DNA of 7,371 nucleotides from Bdellovibrionales bacterium (GCA_020434465.1 JAGRAS010000077.1:1-7371); one strand, 5' to 3'. Counted from the first letter of the stretch, positions 1 to 4,936 are shown. Program-made: numbers and translations. The notes: generated by a model from the sequence alone, not told the origin.

Positions 1-20
1 ATTAAATGTAATGGCAAATT

Positions 21-29
21 TGTTATAAT
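21..29 (+). promoter_or_regulatory. Candidate extended -10 promoter element (TGTTATAAT)
   Basis: A perfect TATAAT hexamer at 24-29 is preceded by TG one base upstream, giving an extended -10. The start point would be near 36, just ahead of the AGGAG at 49-53. No good -35 is visible, since the window begins too close, and an extended -10 can work without one. The reading frame from position 1 is also open to a TAA at 40-42, so this stretch could instead be the tail of an upstream gene and the match accidental in A+T-rich DNA. Confidence 0.35.
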
Positions 30-48
30 ATTAACATTTTAAAAAAAC

Positions 49-53
49 AGGAG
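49..53 (+). promoter_or_regulatory. Shine-Dalgarno AGGAG with no canonical start at proper distance
   Basis: AGGAG is the only strong ribosome-binding-site match before the first gene. No ATG, GTG or TTG lies within 4-12 nt downstream in any frame that leads into the gene. The in-frame TTG at 78 is 24 nt away, while an in-frame ATT at 63 is 9 nt away. The site therefore raises the possibility of an ATT start, adding five residues to the first protein. Confidence 0.4.
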
Positions 54-77
54 TTATTAAAAATTAGTTATTTAGCT

Positions 78-614
78 TTGAGATTAGTTGCCAGTGCCAT
101 AGTTATTGTTTTTTTATTTTTTCAATCTGAAAATATAGTTCAGTTAATGTTTACATCGCTTGATATTGATTTTTCAAATCAGAGTTATCAGCCTATTTTA
201 GTAGACTTGAGCTTTTTTTTACTAAGTCCCGTATTAATCGTTTTTTTTACGATAGTATTTGTTGGGCTCTTACAGACAAAATTTTTGTTTAAGCCCAGTT
301 TATGTGCTCCAGATTCTAAGAGATTCTCAGGAAAGATTTTTTCAAAGAAAAAGTTTTCTAATCTATTAAATTATTTAATTTTTTTCTTTTTAGGCTTAGT
401 TTTAGCTTTTTGCTTTTTTTGGTCTTTTGCATCAAGCAGTTTAGCATTATTAAATAATTCAGGTGCTGATTCTTTAGAGTTTAAATCTTCTTATCTGTTG
501 ATTCTTATTCCTGTAGTACTAGTTATTTGTGCTTTTTTTAGTTGGATTTTGGCTTTGATAAATTTTATGCAAACTCATAGAATGAGCAGAAGAGAGATGT
601 TAATGGATAATTAA
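78..614 (+). CDS. sctU: Truncated SctU/FlhB-like T3SS export apparatus membrane protein
   Basis: This looks like the membrane domain of SctU (YscU/FlhB), the inner-membrane export-gate subunit that switches substrate class. Four hydrophobic helices lie at about residues 3-23, 41-65, 96-117 and 138-163. After helix 2 come LLQTKFLFKP (64-73) and a KRF-GKIFS stretch (81-89), close to the family pattern LLQTGFLFSP...KRLNP..G.KRIFS. After helix 4 comes MQTHRMSRREM (164-174), matching the family's MSKQEVKDE linker. The protein ends four residues later, so the cytoplasmic domain with the self-cleaving NPTH loop is missing. The usual basic N-terminal leader before helix 1 is also absent or not in the annotated frame. 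TTG at 78 is the first conventional start, but the frame is open from position 12 and the Shine-Dalgarno fits an ATT at 63 better. The next gene follows after 1 nt. Normal SctU/FlhB is about 350 residues; this is 178. A degenerate or split SctU is my preferred reading. Confidence 0.65.
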   Translation: MRLVASAIVIVFLFFQSENIVQLMFTSLDIDFSNQSYQPILVDLSFFLLSPVLIVFFTIVFVGLLQTKFLFKPSLCAPDSKRFSGKIFSKKKFSNLLNYLIFFFLGLVLAFCFFWSFASSSLALLNNSGADSLEFKSSYLLILIPVVLVICAFFSWILALINFMQTHRMSRREMLMDN

Positions 615-615
615 T

Positions 616-879
616 ATGAGTAAATCAAAGTTTTCTCCCCCAGAGCCTTTTTTTATTGATCCTTTGCTGCATATGCTCCCAGCTAAAGGTATGCTGACTG
701 ATTTAGAAAGCTTGTCTTCATCAATGTTTGCTAAGTATAAAAACCTTAGTTTAATGCTTGAAAACGTAGATTCTTCAAATTCAATGATTACTAAAATGGA
801 GTCAGAGCAATTAATGCTAAGGCAGGTGCTAGAGTGGCTAAAGCTTAATCCTGATGAATCTGGACTGGGGGAGTCTTAG
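616..879 (+). CDS. sctX: Small SctX (YscX)-like T3SS protein
   Basis: An 87-residue soluble protein begins at ATG one base after the stop of the preceding gene, so it is probably translationally coupled. No strong Shine-Dalgarno is visible. An N-terminal proline-rich segment (PPEPFFIDPLLHMLP, residues 8-22) is followed by a region likely to form helices (about 25-76). By eye this resembles YscX, an early T3SS substrate needed for export: YscX has a PPD...EP.LERLYP segment, then a helical C-terminus ending in a leucine-rich stretch, here EQLMLRQVLEWLKL (64-77). YscX is about 122 residues, so this is shorter at the N-terminus. The case rests on that pattern plus context: a SctU-like gene before it and a TPR gene directly after, in the same order as yscX-yscY. 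A different small T3SS chaperone (SctE-like) is the main alternative. Confidence 0.5.
   Translation: MSKSKFSPPEPFFIDPLLHMLPAKGMLTDLESLSSSMFAKYKNLSLMLENVDSSNSMITKMESEQLMLRQVLEWLKLNPDESGLGES
867..873 (+). promoter_or_regulatory. Shine-Dalgarno GGGGGAG fixing the start of the TPR gene
   Basis: GGGGGAG lies 7 nt before ATG 881 and inside the last codons of the preceding gene. It supports 881 as the start rather than the in-frame ATG at 854, which would overlap the preceding gene by 26 nt. Confidence 0.7.
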
Positions 880-880
880 T

Positions 881-1324
881 ATGAGTAGTGAAGTTACAAG
901 AAAAAGGAGACCTTCAGAAATTTTGAAACGTGGCTATTCTGAAAAAGAGTTAGACTCAGTTTATTCATTAGCAAAGTTCTCATTACAGAGTGGAAATATA
1001 CGCCGGGCAGAGATTATTTTTAAAGGGATTACCGAGGTTGCTCCTGAGTACTATCCTGCATGGCTAGGATTGGCGTATGTGCATATTGAAACTGCAGATT
1101 TTGATCCTGCTGTCTTTTGCGTACGCCAAGCGCTTCGTGTTTCACCAAGCTCAGTCGAGTCTCTTTTATATTTAATCTCGATTTTATTAACTACAAAAGA
1201 TTATGGTACAGCAGGCTCATATCTGGGAGAAGTTGGAGATTTAATTAAGGCAAAGCCTGTAAGCCCAAATCTTGAAAAATTTTATGAAATTCAATTAATA
1301 AGATATCAGAATAGGGAGAGCTAA
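881..1324 (+). CDS. sctY: TPR protein, probable T3SS chaperone SctY (YscY)-like
   Basis: A 147-residue cytoplasmic protein built from about three tetratricopeptide repeats: residues 24-57 (helix pairs around AKFSLQSGNIRRAEIIFKGI), 58-91 (WLGLAYVHIE...AVFCVRQALRVSP) and a weaker one at 92-125. The G/A-Y and A-x-P positions typical of TPRs are visible. A basic leader (TRKRRPSEILKRG, 6-18) precedes the repeats. TPR proteins of this size bind early substrates and needle subunits in T3SS: YscY binds YscX, YscG binds the needle protein, and the SycD class binds translocators. Directly following an SctX-like gene with a 1-nt gap after its stop makes SctY the best guess. YscY is shorter (about 114 residues). 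An SctG-like needle chaperone or another TPR adaptor cannot be excluded. The gene converges on the minus-strand gene ending at 1332. Confidence 0.55.
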   Translation: MSSEVTRKRRPSEILKRGYSEKELDSVYSLAKFSLQSGNIRRAEIIFKGITEVAPEYYPAWLGLAYVHIETADFDPAVFCVRQALRVSPSSVESLLYLISILLTTKDYGTAGSYLGEVGDLIKAKPVSPNLEKFYEIQLIRYQNRES

Positions 1325-1331
1325 GGTTTAC

Positions 1332-1658
1332 CTATTCTTCATCTTCAACAATACTAGCATCAACAGCCATTTTTACAGCGTCTTTAATTACTGATTTTTT
1401 TTCTTCTGACATTCCAGTCCCAGCGAAAAGTTTTTCGGCTTCTTCTTCAATCATATTAAAAAAGTTTTCTCTTTCAGCTGCTGTCATCATTCTTGTTGCT
1501 TGGCGAATTCGAACAGAGTCAACTTTACCAACACCGCTTATCTTTTTTGTTTGCTCAACCTTTTTAACATCGGTAACTTCATCAGCAGCTTTGACACCTT
1601 TCGTTTTCCCTATACCAGAAATTGAAGATTTTCGATTATTTTCATTATCATTTGCCAT
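1332..1658 (-). CDS. Unrecognised 108-residue charged protein with duplicated SG(I/V)GK motif
   Basis: I do not recognise the family. The start is set at ATG 1658, where GGAG sits 7 nt upstream; an in-frame ATG at 1700 would overlap the upstream gene and add an unlikely leader. The N-terminal half (1-50) is polar and probably disordered, with two copies of a short motif, SISGIGKT (12-19) and KISGVGKV (39-46), 27 residues apart. The C-terminal half is a likely helical bundle: RQATRMMTAAERENFFNMIEEEAEKLF (52-78, written here only as its extent) and a second helix (84-102), ending in an acidic EDEE tail. It starts 1 nt after the stop of a sigma-70-like gene. A disordered N-terminus plus helical C-terminus beside a sigma gene recalls FlgM, the secreted anti-sigma-28, but I see no sequence identity to FlgM. 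A secreted T3SS substrate or a sigma partner is inference. Confidence 0.75.
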   Translation of the reverse strand: MANDNENNRKSSISGIGKTKGVKAADEVTDVKKVEQTKKISGVGKVDSVRIRQATRMMTAAERENFFNMIEEEAEKLFAGTGMSEEKKSVIKDAVKMAVDASIVEDEE

Positions 1659-1659
1659 T

Positions 1660-2412
1660 TTATTGCTCCAACATTTTGGAAAAAATACCCAAGCCGTCAA
1701 CTAGATTTTCTTTTTGATCAATGTTTTTCAGTCCCGGCCGTACCCTTGGAGGAGTCACTTTTGCTCCTTTTTCCATTCTTTTCTGCATATGTTCAACTAA
1801 AACTTTATGCTCACGAATAACATTAAGTTCATCTGTCTCCCAATCACTAGCGACTGTTCTCATTGATTTGCCATTCCAATATATCTCCCAAATAATTGCT
1901 TGATGTATGGGATCTAGCTCTGCAACCATGTAGAGCACTTCTTTGAAATCAAAAGCTTCATCAGGTTGCGAGGCATCTATACCAGTTTTAGATGCAATAA
2001 AGCTGGCACCAACTAAAAGTTCTCTGATCGCAGATCTAGGATCATCAGAATTTCCAGGAAGCCCTCCCTCTCTCATTTCAGGGAAGACATTAAACAATTC
2101 TATAGAAATCTCTCTAGCTTGATTTTGTGCTCGCGAAGAAGATCTAAAGCCCTTAGATTTTCTTGCTGCCTCTGTTGAAGCTTCGTGTATTCTTTTTCTA
2201 GCATATCCCTTAAAGGGAACTCCTCTATCTGGTTGAAATCTTCTTGAGCAGAAAATCAAAGCCTCCATAGCAGCACCATCAAGACCATCCAATTGCCAAT
2301 CCATATTCCAAGATCTTGCAACAGATTTTGCGATACTTTGTGTCCAGCCATGATGTTCTTCAACTAGGGCATTTGCTTCTTCAACGCTAACAGTTTTAAA
2401 TTTTTCTGACAT
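1660..2412 (-). CDS. Sigma-70-family-like protein (divergent FliA-type), factor A
   Basis: A 250-residue protein with the two essential sigma-70 modules. Region 2 spans about residues 17-87, with the core-binding and -10-reading stretch RRFQPDRGVPFKGYARKRI at 57-75 matching the family's RFDPxRGVxFxTYAxxxIRGxI. Region 4 spans about 165-212 (ELDPIHQAIIWEIYWNGKSM, then a helix-turn-helix region) and is degenerate compared with typical LPxxERxVLxLRY. A polar linker of about 75 residues (90-165) replaces a clear region 3. An extra C-terminal tail (215-250) is rich in K, P and R, then hydrophobic. No ECF-type anti-sigma membrane gene follows. Instead the 108-residue protein comes next with a 1-nt gap. 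No good Shine-Dalgarno precedes ATG 2412. It probably directs RNA polymerase to a special promoter set, perhaps the neighbouring T3SS genes. A non-sigma DNA-binding descendant remains possible given the weak region 4. Confidence 0.7.
   Translation of the reverse strand: MSEKFKTVSVEEANALVEEHHGWTQSIAKSVARSWNMDWQLDGLDGAAMEALIFCSRRFQPDRGVPFKGYARKRIHEASTEAARKSKGFRSSSRAQNQAREISIELFNVFPEMREGGLPGNSDDPRSAIRELLVGASFIASKTGIDASQPDEAFDFKEVLYMVAELDPIHQAIIWEIYWNGKSMRTVASDWETDELNVIREHKVLVEHMQKRMEKGAKVTPPRVRPGLKNIDQKENLVDGLGIFSKMLEQ
1666..1669 (-). promoter_or_regulatory. Ribosome binding site GGAG inside the end of the sigma-like gene
   Basis: On the minus strand TTGGAG lies within the last codons of the upstream gene, 7 nt before ATG 1658. 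It decides the start of the 108-residue protein and indicates that the two genes are co-translated from one message. Confidence 0.65.
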
Positions 2413-2465
2413 ATCTTGTATTTGCCACTGAAAATTTAGATAGATTTTTTATTTAAACTTTTGGT

Positions 2466-2495
2466 AGTCACCATAAAAATACACTATGAGTGACT
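2466..2495. repeat. Imperfect inverted repeat with 10-bp arms
   Basis: AGTCACCATA (2466-2475) and TATGAGTGACT (2485-2495) are inverted copies with one extra A in the right arm and a 9-nt spacer. The repeat lies between the divergent sigma-like gene (start 2412) and the 56-codon gene (start 2663). No T-run follows on either strand, so an operator or leader-RNA hairpin fits better than a terminator. Its position suggests control of one or both divergent units. Confidence 0.5.
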
Positions 2496-2503
2496 TGTCG
2501 AGT

Positions 2504-2519
2504 ACAATACTAATATTGT
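2504..2519. promoter_or_regulatory. Operator-like dyad ACAATA-N4-TATTGT
   Basis: A perfect 6-bp inverted repeat with a 4-bp CTAA spacer, a 16-bp dyad typical in size for dimeric helix-turn-helix repressors of the Cro/C1-Xre type. It lies 91 bp before the minus-strand sigma-like gene and 143 bp before the 56-codon plus-strand gene. No regulator of that type is encoded in the window, so the binding protein is unknown. A chance match in A+T-rich DNA is possible. Confidence 0.4.
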
Positions 2520-2614
2520 TTAGCTTGACATCAAAAGAAGCAACCAGAGACACACCTAAGTTATTGAAAATACATTAGAAATTAACAAAATAAAACTGAA
2601 GCGCTTTAACTAAT

Positions 2615-2652
2615 GGTGCAGATTAGTGATTAGAAATGTCGGTGCATGATTA
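2615..2652 (+). repeat. Short direct repeats GGTGCA(T)GATTA upstream of the 56-codon gene
   Basis: GGTGCAGATTA (2615-2625) recurs 26 bp later as GGTGCATGATTA (2641-2652). GATTAG is also doubled at 2621-2626 and 2628-2633. The second copy ends 10 nt before ATG 2663 and overlaps its Shine-Dalgarno. Spaced direct repeats at a start region may be activator or repressor sites. The spacing is not an exact multiple of a helical turn, and significance is unproven. Confidence 0.35.
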
Positions 2653-2662
2653 AGGTTTACTT

Positions 2663-2833
2663 ATGAATCAGAAAAACGAAACAGTAATAAAGCTTAAAGC
2701 TTCAACAAGAAAAAAAATTAGAAGTTATGCATGTGAATTGCTGGATTTAGCTGATTCTGTATCAGACACCATAGTTAGAACTATGATCCAATCTTATTGC
2801 TTGGATGTACTAATTAGTCTTGAAGAGGAGTAA
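2663..2833 (+). CDS. Small basic helical protein, 56 residues, unrecognised
   Basis: A 57-codon frame (with stop) from ATG 2663, with AAGG at 2652-2655 and a 7-nt spacer. The N-terminus (1-20) is strongly basic (K4, K10, K12, R16, K17, K18, R20). The middle (20-52) reads as amphipathic helix with cysteines at 24 and 46, and the protein ends LEEE. No signal peptide or membrane helix is seen. It lies 49 nt upstream of the 288-residue sigma-like gene on the same strand, probably in one operon. Charge and size would fit a small DNA-binding protein or a partner of the sigma factor, but no family is recognised. Coding is supported by the ribosome binding site, a clean frame and neighbour spacing only. 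Confidence 0.6.
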   Translation: MNQKNETVIKLKASTRKKIRSYACELLDLADSVSDTIVRTMIQSYCLDVLISLEEE

Positions 2834-2882
2834 GTTTTAATTCTCGCGGAAATTTTTAAATAGGTTTTATAGAAAGGTTGTT

Positions 2883-3749
2883 ATGTCAAAAGTTAAGATG
2901 TCTAAAAGTTCAACAAAAAAGAATGAAAAGAATACTAAGATTAATCGCAGATCAGCGAATCACGCGGTTTCAAAGATAAAAAAAGAAAAAGTTGTTTCCT
3001 TAAAAGAAGCTAAAAAAAAGAAAGTATTAGGTAAAGCCAAAAAGGATGAATTAGTTCTAGAATTTAGAGAAAAAGCAAGAAAAATAGCACGTAGTATTTT
3101 AAGAAGATGGCGTGCAAGGATTGAGCTTCAGGAAGTTGACAGTATTGTCGATCTTTCATTATGTGAAGCAGTAAATCGTTTCGATCCTACCAGAGGAGTC
3201 AGTTTTATTACCTTTTTATATTACCACTTAAAAGGTAATTTAATACGTCATATTACAGCAGCTGCAACGCACAACTCTGTTCCTACAAGCATGCTTGAAT
3301 GGGAAGATGGTCTTGATTCTGATTCCAAAGGATATAGGTCTGCAAATGCGATAGAAATAGCAAATGCCTTAGTTGGTGAGGAAGCAGAGCAGCCTGATCA
3401 AATTTATATGAAAAAAGAAATTATTCAGCTAAGTGAAGAAGCTTGTTCTGGTCTTGATCCACTAGAGAAAGAAGTTATTGAAAGAATCTATTTACAAGGC
3501 GAGCAGTTATTAGATATTGCTAAATCACTAGGATACAGCAGGTGTCATATCTCAAGAGTTAAGAAAAACGCGTTGGCAAATCTTGAAGAGAGTATGAATC
3601 ATTCTCTAAGTTTTGATGGTACTGAGGTAGCAAGCTTAGAAGAGAGGCAAAACGCAATATCAGCAGGAATTGACCGTAAATTGGTTAGTCGTAGAAAGCC
3701 GACTCTTAAAGAAAACCTTAAAGATCAAGTATTTAAAGCTGCTGCTTAA
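2883..3749 (+). CDS. Sigma-70-family-like protein with lysine-rich N-terminal tail, factor B
   Basis: A 288-residue protein. Residues 1-57 form a lysine-rich, probably disordered tail. Sigma-70 region 2 spans about 60-125, with RFDPTRGVSFITFLYYHLKG at 99-118, the canonical RFDPxRGVxFxTF core followed by a basic helix. Region 4 spans about 190-237 (LDPLEKEVIERIYLQGEQLL, then DIAKSLGYSRCHISRVKKNAL), a well-formed helix-turn-helix better preserved than in the divergent factor A. A 50-residue tail (238-288) follows. AAAGG with a 5-nt spacer precedes ATG 2883. It is divergently oriented from factor A and shares with it the absence of regions 1.1 and 3. It is most likely an alternative sigma factor of the FliA/SigB/SigF size class. 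Target promoters are unknown, and I could not find a FliA-type box (TAAA-N15-GCCGATAA) in the window. Confidence 0.8.
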   Translation: MSKVKMSKSSTKKNEKNTKINRRSANHAVSKIKKEKVVSLKEAKKKKVLGKAKKDELVLEFREKARKIARSILRRWRARIELQEVDSIVDLSLCEAVNRFDPTRGVSFITFLYYHLKGNLIRHITAAATHNSVPTSMLEWEDGLDSDSKGYRSANAIEIANALVGEEAEQPDQIYMKKEIIQLSEEACSGLDPLEKEVIERIYLQGEQLLDIAKSLGYSRCHISRVKKNALANLEESMNHSLSFDGTEVASLEERQNAISAGIDRKLVSRRKPTLKENLKDQVFKAAA

Positions 3750-3760
3750 ATAGTAAGTCA

Positions 3761-3784
3761 GGGGGTGGTTTTTAAATCACTCCC
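3761..3784 (+). terminator. GC-rich hairpin after the sigma-like gene
   Basis: GGGGGTGGTTT (3761-3771) can pair with AAATCACTCCC (3774-3784), including two G-U pairs, starting 11 nt after the stop codon of factor B. The innermost pairs must open to leave a usable loop. No T-tract follows on the plus strand, so it is not a canonical intrinsic terminator. It may end or stabilise the upstream message. Confidence 0.4.
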
Positions 3785-3794
3785 AAATAATACC

Positions 3795-3824
3795 TTCACA
3801 GAATCTTTACAATAAAGTTATAAC
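3795..3824 (+). promoter_or_regulatory. Candidate sigma-70 promoter TTCACA-N18-TATAAC
   Basis: TTCACA (3795-3800) and TATAAC (3819-3824) each match the housekeeping consensus at five of six positions with an 18-bp spacer. Transcription would start near 3831, 57 nt before the 25-codon ORF at 3888, and could continue into the protease gene. It sits just after the hairpin closing the previous unit, the expected place for a new promoter. Confidence 0.5.
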
Positions 3825-3874
3825 TTAGTAGAAATCCTTCTCTAACAGGCTTTATGGTTAGTTTTAACCTATGC

Positions 3875-3881
3875 AAAGGAG
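3875..3881 (+). promoter_or_regulatory. Strong Shine-Dalgarno AAAGGAG before a 25-codon ORF
   Basis: AAAGGAG with a 6-nt spacer to GTG 3888 is the best ribosome binding site in the window. It has no other start codon to serve: the ATG at 3871 lies before it and opens only a 12-codon frame. Confidence 0.6.
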
Positions 3882-3887
3882 TTTCTT

Positions 3888-3965
3888 GTGGGATTATTCG
3901 ACGTATTAGCTTTTTTCTGTGCAGGTATCATGGTCTTATTTATGGTTTTTGGTCGCTGGGCTTAA
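3888..3965 (+). CDS. Putative 25-residue single-helix membrane protein
   Basis: GTG 3888 opens a 25-codon frame ending in TAA at 3963-3965. The product starts (M)GLFDVLAFF, runs through one hydrophobic helix (about residues 5-21, with a cysteine at 11) and ends FGRWA. The short N-terminus carries one aspartate and the C-terminus one arginine, which by the positive-inside rule puts the C-terminus in the cytoplasm. Support comes from the AAAGGAG ribosome binding site, the promoter-like pair upstream, and hydrophobicity over the whole length. The family is unknown. Small membrane proteins of this size often attach to a larger membrane complex, but no partner can be named. The protease gene begins 59 nt downstream. 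Confidence 0.5.
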   Translation: MGLFDVLAFFCAGIMVLFMVFGRWA

Positions 3966-4024
3966 AAACTTAAAATTCCCATTTTATATAGTTTTACTTC
4001 TTTCTTTAAAAATTTAGCAATAAT

Positions 4025-4936
4025 TTGTTTATTTCATTAATATATATTCTACTTATCACCTTGTTGGTATCTTGCTCCATTACACCAGTTATTTATAGCA
4101 GCTTGTTTAGTATTTTTGATGGGCATTTTTGGCCGTACTCTAGAGTATTTGACCGCGTAGTATTGCTAGTAATTATTATTTGTTTATGGTTGTTTCGTGG
4201 AAGATTCTCACTAACATCTATTTATCATTATTTTTCATCTCGAAAATTAAAAAAAGAGCTTCCCAAATGTTTACTTGCATTATTTGTAGCAAGTTTTTTG
4301 GCCTTAGTTTTTTTACCCTATTACGTAAACTTGGGAGAGCTTAAGTGGTCGTTTAAAGATTTTGATTATTGGTTGTTAAGGGTGCCGAAGATCTTGCTTG
4401 GTGCAATTTTAATTTCCTTAATTGAAGAAACTTTTTTTAGAGGTCTAGTTTTTGTAAATCTAAAAAAAGTTTCAAGCTCCATTCTTGCTGCTAGTATATC
4501 CAGTTTTATTTATGCTCTTGTGCACTTCGTGGTTCCGGTAAGAACATGGGAATATCCTGGTCTTTCATTAAGTGTTGGCTTCGAGTATTTAGCTGTGGTT
4601 TTTACTGGTATTTTTAACTCTAATAACTTAGCAGCTTTTTTTGGCCTGTTTCTTGTGGGAATTGTACTTTGCCGGCTTTTAGAAAAATCAGGCTCTTTGT
4701 TACTTTGTATCTGTATTCATGCGGGTTGGGTAATAGCCATTAAATTATCTACATATCTTACAGAGTCGATTCCTGGCTTTATCTACTCTGGTGGTCGGCG
4801 ATATTATTTAGTCGGGAAGCCTTTGGTTTGGGTTTCTATTATCGCGGTGTTTACAATTGTTTCAATTTTTTTGCTAAACAAAAACAGGCAAGCTTCAAGT
4901 TCAGTCTCAGATGAAAATCCTATTTGCAACAAATAA
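4025..4936 (+). CDS. CPBP-family intramembrane glutamic protease
   Basis: A 303-residue membrane protein with about eight hydrophobic segments. The CPBP (Abi/Rce1-like) signature is present: EETFFRG at 134-140 (catalytic glutamates E134-E135 and R139), YALVHF at 163-168 (H167) and IHAGWV at 231-236 (H232). These residues line an intramembrane active site in Rce1-type proteases. The gap between the two histidine motifs is 65 residues, on the long side, with an extra hydrophobic stretch (about 180-200) in between; the HAGW form of motif three is shared with a proteobacterial-type subclass I recall. The C-terminus (284-303) is polar. TTG 4025 is the first usable start; the frame is closed by a stop at 4007-4009 and has no internal ATG. 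No Shine-Dalgarno is visible, so the start is uncertain. The 3' end overlaps rdgB by 26 nt. The substrate is unknown. Confidence 0.8.
   Translation: MFISLIYILLITLLVSCSITPVIYSSLFSIFDGHFWPYSRVFDRVVLLVIIICLWLFRGRFSLTSIYHYFSSRKLKKELPKCLLALFVASFLALVFLPYYVNLGELKWSFKDFDYWLLRVPKILLGAILISLIEETFFRGLVFVNLKKVSSSILAASISSFIYALVHFVVPVRTWEYPGLSLSVGFEYLAVVFTGIFNSNNLAAFFGLFLVGIVLCRLLEKSGSLLLCICIHAGWVIAIKLSTYLTESIPGFIYSGGRRYYLVGKPLVWVSIIAVFTIVSIFLLNKNRQASSSVSDENPICNK

Noticed and set aside
1..42. Open frame from position 1 to TAA at 40-42, possible tail of an upstream gene
   Set aside because: Only 13 codons are visible, with no recognisable motif; it cannot be told from chance.
1658..1700. Earlier ATG at 1700 for the 108-residue protein
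   Set aside because: It would overlap the sigma-like gene by 41 nt and lacks a ribosome binding site, whereas ATG 1658 has GGAG at the right distance.
1721..1903. Plus-strand 60-codon frame
   Set aside because: It lies wholly within the sigma-like gene on the other strand and has no ribosome binding site or recognisable content.
2525..2530. Perfect TTGACA -35 hexamer upstream of the 56-codon gene
   Set aside because: No -10-like hexamer lies 15-19 bp downstream (the stretch reads CAACCAGAGACACACC), so a housekeeping promoter here is not supported.
2599..2606. AAGCGCTT palindrome
   Set aside because: An 8-bp palindrome alone is expected by chance and does not extend.
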